Of a stretch of DNA of 64,000 nucleotides, positions 58,602-64,000 are shown one piece after another. Under the pieces are notes generated by a model, which was not told the DNA's origin, ran no database searches, and saw only the letters and a program-made list of their open reading frames with translations. Within the stretch, counting starts at the first letter, position 1. Every line of letters starts with the position of its first letter. Source of the stretch: Candidatus Latescibacterota bacterium (GTDB lineage: Bacteria; Latescibacterota; UBA2968; UBA8231); assembly GCA_022820485.1 (NCBI GenBank), contig JAJEFJ010000107.1:50370-114369 (forward strand), read 5' to 3'. The position numbers and the translations under genes are program-made.

Positions 58602-59477
58602 TTAGCAGATGGTGGCCGTTTGCATGGCCGCGAGCAAGTCGGTCGGGCTTATCAGAACACCCAGAATAGAGTGCTCGCTACCCCGTGGTATTTCCAGCCC
58701 TGTGGCAGTAGCCGTTATGCCGTCAAAGTCACGCGTGGGGTGTACGGGGATCTTGCGGTTGGGTCGGTCGATGCTGAGATGGGCGTGCAGGGTGATCCCC
58801 AAAGGGCTTTCCAACATCACTTTACTAGGGTCCAGATCGAGCCTAATCTTGCCCGTGGCTCCTGCCTCAATCGTCCTAAACCCGTCTAGGAAGAGGCCGA
58901 TCGGATAGCCCAGTGGGCCGTCGAAGAGGTAGCCTCGCGTGGCGCTGTCCGGGAGCAGAAAATGGGTCACCAACTCCGCTTTGCAAAGGAGGCGTTGGTC
59001 TGGCACCGTCATGTCAAAGTTGTCAAACGCCGGCGTCTTGAGACCGAGCTGTCGGCCGAGTGCAGTGCCGTAACTATAGACACATCCAGTAAACGACTCG
59101 CCCCACAACTCCAGCTCGGTAGTTTCGCAATCGAGCTGGTGACCCTTATCGGCTAGCTGCGACGAGAACGAGTCGGTCAGGTCCTGCCTGTACTGCTCGG
59201 GGTCGATCCCATCATACCACTCGGCGCGGGGCTCGAGGACGCGATCGTCGCCAAGTTGTTGCTTGGCGTAGGCGAGGATTTCTCGACCCCCGTCGAGTTG
59301 AGCGTAAATCGCATCCGGCTCCAGTTGACGGATCGCCGCGCACCAACGTCGTTCGCACAGCAACTCGCGCTCGAGATAGATCCCGGCGTTCGTGTTGCGC
59401 AGGGTTTTCGGATCAGTGGCGGCCAGGTCGCTGTAGAGCATTGAGTGAATCAGATAGACGATCTTTCTCACCTTCAT
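58602..59477 (-). CDS. Hypothetical protein conserved-looking, function unknown
   Basis: A 291-residue protein of about 32 kDa. I do not recognise a family. It begins MKVRKIVYLIHSMLYSDLAA and has an acidic middle (DGIDPEQYRQDLTDSFSSQL) and a C-terminal half with paired beta-like segments (GKIRLDLDPSKVMLES, SEHSILGVLISPTDLLAAM). No signal peptide or membrane helix is seen. Its position between an amidase (49 bp upstream) and a PhyH gene (113 bp downstream) in one leftward operon suggests a role with them. Composition and codon use resemble neighbours, supporting a real gene. Confidence 0.7.
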   Translation of the reverse strand: MKVRKIVYLIHSMLYSDLAATDPKTLRNTNAGIYLERELLCERRWCAAIRQLEPDAIYAQLDGGREILAYAKQQLGDDRVLEPRAEWYDGIDPEQYRQDLTDSFSSQLADKGHQLDCETTELELWGESFTGCVYSYGTALGRQLGLKTPAFDNFDMTVPDQRLLCKAELVTHFLLPDSATRGYLFDGPLGYPIGLFLDGFRTIEAGATGKIRLDLDPSKVMLESPLGITLHAHLSIDRPNRKIPVHPTRDFDGITATATGLEIPRGSEHSILGVLISPTDLLAAMQTATIC

Positions 59478-59526
59478 TGGCGCAACCTCACCTTAGATCA
59501 ACTGCTGGTTGAGCTTTTCTCCTACG

Positions 59527-60927
59527 TCAGAGAAGCGGCCGTTCGTGGCTCCAAGGGGCGAGCTGTTCGAAGGCGCGAGCGGCGCACAACACAGTCAGGT
59601 CCTGCCGCCAGCCGCCGATAATTTGCAAGCCCACGGGCAGGCCATCGACGAAACCGCAGGGCACGCTGGCAGCAGGCAGACCGGTGAGATTCACCGGGTA
59701 GGTAAAAGCCGTCCAGCTCAGGTAGGTAGTAGCGCGGCCGGCAATTGAACCGGGGTGGTCGTCGCCAGCGGCAAAGGCGGTGACCGGCAGCGTCGGCGTC
59801 AGCAGCAGGTCGTAGTTCTCGTAAAACTCCCGCCATTGGTGGTAGTACGCGTTGCGTTCTATGTAAGCACTAGCCACGTCTGTGCCTCGGAACTCGAACC
59901 CTTCTTCGACAACGGCGCGCAGGCCGGGATCGAGGCGATCGGCGATCTGGTCGAACTGGTCGCGGAAGGTGGCGGCAAAAGCCGTTGACCACAGGACGTG
60001 AACGAGACGCCATGGGTCTTCGCCGGTCGGGTGCGCCTCCTCAATAGTGCAACCGAGATCCGCGAAGCGACGGGCTGCCGTTTGTGCAGTCTCAGCGACT
60101 TGGGCATCGACAGCCGCGTACCCTAGGTCGGGCGACCAAGCCACGCGCAGTCCGTCCACACCAGTTTCGATCTCATCAAGCGCCAACGGTTCGTCCGGCA
60201 TGGAGGTGCGATCCCGTGCATCGGGACCGAGCATGACCTCAAGCATCCGCACGGCGTCGCCAACGGTGCGGGTGATCGGCCCGGCGTGAGACAGGGTCTC
60301 CACCACGCTAGCTGGATGCTGGGGTACCCGTCCCCAAGAGGGCTTGAAACCAAAGGCACCAGAGAAACCAGCCGGGATGCGGATCGAGCCAGCGCCGTCC
60401 GTACCTTGGGCCAACACGCCCATGCCAGCGACCACAGCCGCCGCAGCTCCGCCGCTGGAACCACCCGGCGTGCGTCCGTGTTGCCAAGGGTTGTGCGTTG
60501 GCCCGACGACGCGGTTGCCCGAATCGCCCTTCCAGCCCAGCTCCGGTGTATTCGTCTTGCCGAGCAGTACCATACCGGCGTCGCGCAGGCGTTCGGCGAG
60601 GGGCGCGTCAAAGTCCGGGATCCAGTCGGCGGTCAACAGCGACCCCCGGGTGGTGCGGACCCCACGCGTCGCCGTCAGATCCTTCAGCGAACCGGGTATG
60701 CCGGCTAGGGGAGGCGGTTTGTCGTCACCGGCAAAGGCGGCTTCGGCGGCGCGTGCCTCGGACAAGGCTCGCTCCGGCGTGACTGTGACGAAGGCGTTGA
60801 GCCGTGGGTCGAGCGATTCGATTCGGCGCAGCACCGCCTCGGTGACTTCCACCGGGGACAGCTCGCGGTGCTCGTACAAGTGGCGCAGTTCAACGCCGGA
60901 AAGATAGCTCAGATCGGTATCGTTCAT
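59527..60927 (-). CDS. Amidase signature family hydrolase
   Basis: A 466-residue amidase. Catalytic elements: Lys in LAGIPGSLKDLTATRGVRTT, the Gly/Ser-rich RTPGGSSGGAAAAVVAGMG, and the nucleophile segment GTDGAGSIRIPAGFSGAFG. The DSLVDR-type C-terminus seen in GatA is absent. It is distinct from the amidase at 32251. The ATG overlaps the stop of the upstream Gfo/Idh/MocA gene by 4 bp, so the two are translated together. Substrate unknown. Confidence 0.91.
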   Translation of the reverse strand: MNDTDLSYLSGVELRHLYEHRELSPVEVTEAVLRRIESLDPRLNAFVTVTPERALSEARAAEAAFAGDDKPPPLAGIPGSLKDLTATRGVRTTRGSLLTADWIPDFDAPLAERLRDAGMVLLGKTNTPELGWKGDSGNRVVGPTHNPWQHGRTPGGSSGGAAAAVVAGMGVLAQGTDGAGSIRIPAGFSGAFGFKPSWGRVPQHPASVVETLSHAGPITRTVGDAVRMLEVMLGPDARDRTSMPDEPLALDEIETGVDGLRVAWSPDLGYAAVDAQVAETAQTAARRFADLGCTIEEAHPTGEDPWRLVHVLWSTAFAATFRDQFDQIADRLDPGLRAVVEEGFEFRGTDVASAYIERNAYYHQWREFYENYDLLLTPTLPVTAFAAGDDHPGSIAGRATTYLSWTAFTYPVNLTGLPAASVPCGFVDGLPVGLQIIGGWRQDLTVLCAARAFEQLAPWSHERPLL

Positions 60928-61913
60928 GCTTCAAGCATCACTTCTCTGCCGAGGCGGGACGACTCCATGCACGCCGTCAGTACCGCCACCAGATGGCGGG
61001 CGTACTCGGCCGTCACCGGTGGCTCCGTCCCCGCGTCAATCGCCGCGACGAACTCACTCAACTGCCGCGTCGTAGTGTGGTGGTCCTCGCTCACCTCGAC
61101 CTGTTCCCAGTCCCCGTCCCGACCGATGAACAGATCGTTCCTTCCCGATTCGATCCCCCTGCGCAGTTGAATCATGCCGTCCGTGCAGACGAACTCCGTG
61201 CTGAAGCGCCGCCCGCCCGTCTTCCACCACACGTGAATCAGCGTCGAGTACACGCCGTTTTCAAACTGCAAAAGTGCCATGGCCACATCGTCTGCTGAGA
61301 ACTCGAAGAACCGGCTGTCGATCAGGGCCTTGACGGCGACGACGCGACTGCCCACCCACCAGCAGGAGCGGTCGATCAGGTGGATGCCGTTTTGATACCA
61401 CAAGCCCCCGTGCGTCGCCTTGTCGAGGTACCAAGCCGACCTGTTGGGGTTAAAGGGGCGGTAGGCCTCGTCGCAGAGACAGACCAGATCGCCCACAGCC
61501 TGCTCGCGCAGCAGCTTCTGCACGGCTCGATTCGCCGGCGAGAAGCGGTGCATGTGGCCGACGGAGAGCTGTTTGCCAGCCCGCCGCGCGGCCGCGATCA
61601 TGGCGTCGCACTCCTCCACGTTGACGGCCATTGGTTTTTCCACCAGCACGTGCTTGCCAGCCTCCAACGCGGCTACGGTCACTTCGCAGTGCAGACCGTG
61701 GGGCAGGCAGACGATGACGAGGTCAACCCCCCCGTCCGCGAGCAAATCCTCGTAAGAGGAGTAGCCCTGACAGCCGTGCTCCGCGCAGACGCGGGCGAGG
61801 CGTTCCGCGTCGGTGTCGGCGACCGCCCGCAAGTGCGTAGATTCAAGGGCCGCCACCGCTTGCAGGTGGCCCGTGGATACGCTGCCAACACCGATGATTC
61901 CGACTCCGTGCAT
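60924..61913 (-). CDS. Gfo/Idh/MocA family oxidoreductase
   Basis: A 329-residue NAD(P)-dependent enzyme. It shows GIIGVGSVSTGHLQAV (Rossmann loop), HVLVEKPMAVN (EKP motif) and SVGHMHRFSPANRA, the segment bearing the family's substrate-binding residues. First gene of the leftward PhyH/amidase operon. Start ATG 61911-61913; no strong ribosome site. The 167-bp divergent gap to the sialidase-like gene presumably contains promoters for both, none of which stands out. Confidence 0.9.
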   Translation of the reverse strand: MHGVGIIGVGSVSTGHLQAVAALESTHLRAVADTDAERLARVCAEHGCQGYSSYEDLLADGGVDLVIVCLPHGLHCEVTVAALEAGKHVLVEKPMAVNVEECDAMIAAARRAGKQLSVGHMHRFSPANRAVQKLLREQAVGDLVCLCDEAYRPFNPNRSAWYLDKATHGGLWYQNGIHLIDRSCWWVGSRVVAVKALIDSRFFEFSADDVAMALLQFENGVYSTLIHVWWKTGGRRFSTEFVCTDGMIQLRRGIESGRNDLFIGRDGDWEQVEVSEDHHTTTRQLSEFVAAIDAGTEPPVTAEYARHLVAVLTACMESSRLGREVMLEA

Positions 61914-62080
61914 CTCATCCTCGATTCAGAAGGACAGAAGTATAAACAGGCGTTTGAACCTTGGTCAACGTGCCTAGCGCACTTCGGTTTGACGACCAGC
62001 TTGCACGGAGCCGCGTCCATTATCTTTTTCCTCACTACAAAGTTATCCATTACTTCTAAGAAGTACTGAGGAGACGAACG

Positions 62081-63004
62081 ATGAATACGAACCCGACAAC
62101 CCCGCAAATCCTCTCAATCGAGAAGATCTGGGACCGCGGCCCCCACAACGCCTTCACCGATCTGGTGCGCTTCGCCGATCGATGGTGGTGTACCTTCCGC
62201 GAGGCCCAAGATCACGGGCCGAGCATCGGCACCGTGAGCGTCATTTGCTCAGACGATGGCCACTCTTGGGAGTCGGCAGCAGTCCTAGCAGAACAGGAGA
62301 TAGACCTCCGCGACCCCAAGCTGTCGATCACCAGCGACGGACGCCTAATGCTGGTGGCCGGCGGCAGCCTGTACGCGGGTACCGAGTACGGCACCCGCTC
62401 ACCGCGCATTGCCTTTTCAGACGACGGCTATACCTGGACTACGCCGCAGAAAGTGCTGGCCGAAGACCACTGGCTGTGGCGCGTCACCTGGCACGAGGGA
62501 GTCGCCTACAGCGTATCGAAGCTGGGCGAGGGCTCCCATCCGCGGCGGGGATTCCTCTACTCCAGCACCGACGGCCTCGACTGGCAATGGATCACCGAGT
62601 TTTTCCTGCCCAACGACACTTGGACGGCCAGCGAAACCACGCTGCGCTTTATGCCCGACGGCACCATGATTGCCCTAGTGCGGCCCGACTGGATCGGCAC
62701 CAGCCAAGCTCCGTACACGGACTGGCAGTGGACCCAAATCGACTACCCGATGGGAGGGCCTAATTTTATCCGCTGGTCGGATGGCGCGCTGTGGGCCAGT
62801 GCCCGCGGGCGGCATCCCGACGGCGGCGCGGCCACGATCCTAGCGCGGATGACGCCGACCAGTTACGAGCCAGCGCTATGGCTACCCAGCGGCGGCGACT
62901 GTAGCTACCCCGGCATGGTCGAGCACGAGGGCCTGCTGTGGATGAGTTACTATTCGTCGCACGAAGGGAAAACCAGCATTTATCTGGCGCAGATCGCCGT
63001 CTAG
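62081..63004 (+). CDS. Sialidase/BNR-repeat family protein
   Basis: A 307-residue beta-propeller protein. Asp-box-like elements are visible (CSDDGHSWES, FSDDGYTWTT, SSTDGLDWQW), along with an early Arg-rich segment (WWCTFREAQDHG) where sialidases carry an active-site Arg. No signal peptide, so it is either cytoplasmic or exported otherwise. Exo-sialidases remove terminal sialic or related nonulosonic acids, but many BNR proteins have other glycan roles. ATG 62081 has GAGGAGA upstream. Confidence 0.8.
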   Translation: MNTNPTTPQILSIEKIWDRGPHNAFTDLVRFADRWWCTFREAQDHGPSIGTVSVICSDDGHSWESAAVLAEQEIDLRDPKLSITSDGRLMLVAGGSLYAGTEYGTRSPRIAFSDDGYTWTTPQKVLAEDHWLWRVTWHEGVAYSVSKLGEGSHPRRGFLYSSTDGLDWQWITEFFLPNDTWTASETTLRFMPDGTMIALVRPDWIGTSQAPYTDWQWTQIDYPMGGPNFIRWSDGALWASARGRHPDGGAATILARMTPTSYEPALWLPSGGDCSYPGMVEHEGLLWMSYYSSHEGKTSIYLAQIAV

Positions 63005-63082
63005 GCAGAAGCTAATGTACGCGGAATAGTACTAGTCAATGAACAGCGACATTTAGAACGAAGAGAAACCGACTATTCGCTA

Positions 63083-63862
63083 TTATTTGTCGCAATTTAC
63101 CGCGGCGAGTTGTAAAAACTCGTACTCTGGAGCGCTAACAAAAAAACTCTCTTCGGTGTTTTCAAGTTTTTTTGTAGTTGCTCTGATAGCGTGTTCTGAT
63201 AGATCAATGCCGATCCAGTTTCTGTTGAGTTGCTGGGCAGATTTTAGCGTCGTTCCCGAGCCACAGAAACAGTCCAGCACAATGCTCCCCGGATTAGAAG
63301 AGGTGCGAATAATCAGATCTAGCAATTTATTATTTTTTTCCGTTGGATACATGGGATATTGAGGATCCTTATATTCCCAAATATCTTGTACTCTCTTACC
63401 CTCTCTTTCATCTGCAAATACTACTTTTCGCGGGTTGCCCGTTGCCGACCACTCTATCAGACCGTCTCTATCCCATTGCTCCAGCGTCTCTACATCGGTT
63501 CTCCAATGTCGTCCCTTCGGGGGCATCATACCTCTAAACGGTCGATTGGATTTTCCTCGCTCTGTTTCTCCCGGGGCGTGAATAGGCACAGTAGTATAGC
63601 GTCTTCCCTGTCGGTCTGTTTTTGGAAATAACTTTTCGATGTCTTTAGCCGAGTACTTTTCTCTTGGTTCATTCCATATAGGATGCGACGTTTTGCTGTA
63701 AAAGAGGATCAAGTCTTTTATGTTTCCGTATCCAATTCTATTAAAGTTCTTAGGATTGCATTTTATTCTCGTTATGTCGTTACGAAAGTTTTCCATGCCA
63801 AACACCTCATCCATCATAACTTTGACGTAGTGTCCTATTTTATAGTCAATATGCAGATAAAT
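63083..63862 (-). pseudogene. DNA methyltransferase (type III Mod-like), 5' part cut off by an IS
   Basis: The visible 260 codons encode the C-terminal part of a beta-class amino-methyltransferase: YIYLHIDYKIGHYVKVMMD, FGMENFRNDITR, then the SAM-binding motif I IVLDCFCGSGTTLKSAQQ and IGIDLSEHAI near the end. In this class the DPPY motif (IV) precedes these segments and is missing. The homologous frame continues upstream of ATG 63817 to about 63862, exactly where a transposon terminal repeat begins and where a stop codon interrupts it. The gene is thus disrupted; its start should lie past the IS, outside the window. GC is clearly below that of the rest of the window, suggesting acquisition. 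Confidence 0.85.
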
Positions 63863-63863
63863 A

Positions 63864-64000
63864 TAGCAGTCCTAAATCATTTAAGAGCTAAGTTGTATTG
63901 CATTAACTTGGGGAATTGGTAGTATTTTTTCTGTCGAATGCCTTTAACAAATAGGGCTTTGATTTGTTCAAAACAGGTGGTCCACAAGGCCTGGGTACGC
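63864..64000. mobile_element. Right-edge insertion sequence end (same family as the two MITEs)
   Basis: It begins TAGCAGTCCTAAATCATT after a TA (63862-63863), the same terminus as MITE copies 1 and 2, and contains the 3' end of a leftward transposase-like gene. The other end is beyond the window. This is the likely autonomous parent of the MITEs. TA target duplication would fit IS630/Tc1-like elements, but the family is not proven. Confidence 0.75.
63877..64000 (-). CDS. Partial transposase-like C-terminus
   Basis: An open leftward frame enters from the right edge and ends at TGA 63877-63879, 13 bp inside the element end. The 40 visible residues are basic and aromatic (RTQALWTTCFEQIKALFVKG, then IRQKKYYQFPKLMQYNLALK). 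Position against the terminal repeat and composition fit an IS transposase C-terminus. The family cannot be fixed from this piece. Confidence 0.65.
   Translation of the reverse strand, partial: RTQALWTTCFEQIKALFVKGIRQKKYYQFPKLMQYNLALK

Overview
The window is GC-rich, almost fully coding, and reads as a chromosomal stretch from a heterotrophic bacterium with a large carbohydrate and carboxylate catabolism. Repeated families are enolase-superfamily (MR/MLE) dehydratases or racemases (4), Gfo/Idh/MocA oxidoreductases (2), xylose-isomerase-like TIM barrels (3), phytanoyl-CoA-dioxygenase-like (PhyH) oxygenases (4), amidase-signature enzymes (2), a sulfatase and an FG-GAP/ASPIC lipoprotein. From general knowledge this mix fits candidate phyla such as Latescibacterota or Poribacteria (marine or sponge-associated). 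That is an inference; no ribosomal or other phylogenetic marker is present apart from one tRNA-Glu.

Layout. 1-5430: leftward operon (FG-GAP lipoprotein, TIM barrel, Gfo/Idh/MocA, sugar-acid dehydratase, partial unknown). 5467-6658: an IS30-family element carrying a 99-bp MITE. 7047-13923: mtnP, a nuclease-helicase, modABC, a cytidylate-kinase-like gene and a small coiled-coil membrane protein. 13924-16456: dispersed palindromes, a C10 tract and a Calx-beta surface protein. 16575-24071: sulfatase, exo-lyase-like, GH88-like, dehydratase and isochorismatase-like genes, resembling a polysaccharide/uronate locus, with a second MITE in its divergent promoter region. 24231-30131: MR/MLE enzyme, aconitase, secreted unknown, PIN-type toxin-antitoxin pair. 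30425-36361: UbiD, amidase, tRNA-Glu, TIM barrels and PhyH. 36242-37308: a HigBA-like module between imperfect 148-bp direct repeats of the preceding gene end. 37385-40225: a large Ig-repeat surface protein. 40386-41897: an Rpn-type nuclease gene between imperfect 144-bp direct repeats of the following gene start. 41817-50053: transglutaminase-like protein, flippase, pdxST, a DUF4838-like protein and an amidohydrolase. 50095-55145: PLP, enolase-superfamily and amidohydrolase enzymes. 55369-56111: VapBC-like pair. 56114-61913: three PhyH genes, an unknown, an amidase and a Gfo/Idh/MocA gene. 62081-63004: sialidase-like. 63083-64000: a DNA methyltransferase cut by an IS whose transposase C-terminus runs off the right edge.

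Most unusual structure. (1) One transposon family is seen as an IS end at the right edge and as two MITEs with the same terminal repeats and TA target duplications. One MITE interrupts the first codons of the IS30 transposase, and the IS end interrupts the methyltransferase. (2) Two defence/selfish cassettes (HigBA and Rpn) are each bracketed by diverged ~145-bp direct repeats of a neighbouring housekeeping gene. The Rpn cassette also contains a 40-bp antitoxin remnant almost identical to the HigA start. (3) A C10 tract separates a good ATG/ribosome site from the Calx-beta surface protein, and loss of one C would join them in frame. (4) The two surface proteins share a C-terminal module and contain tandem or mosaic repeats suited to recombination.
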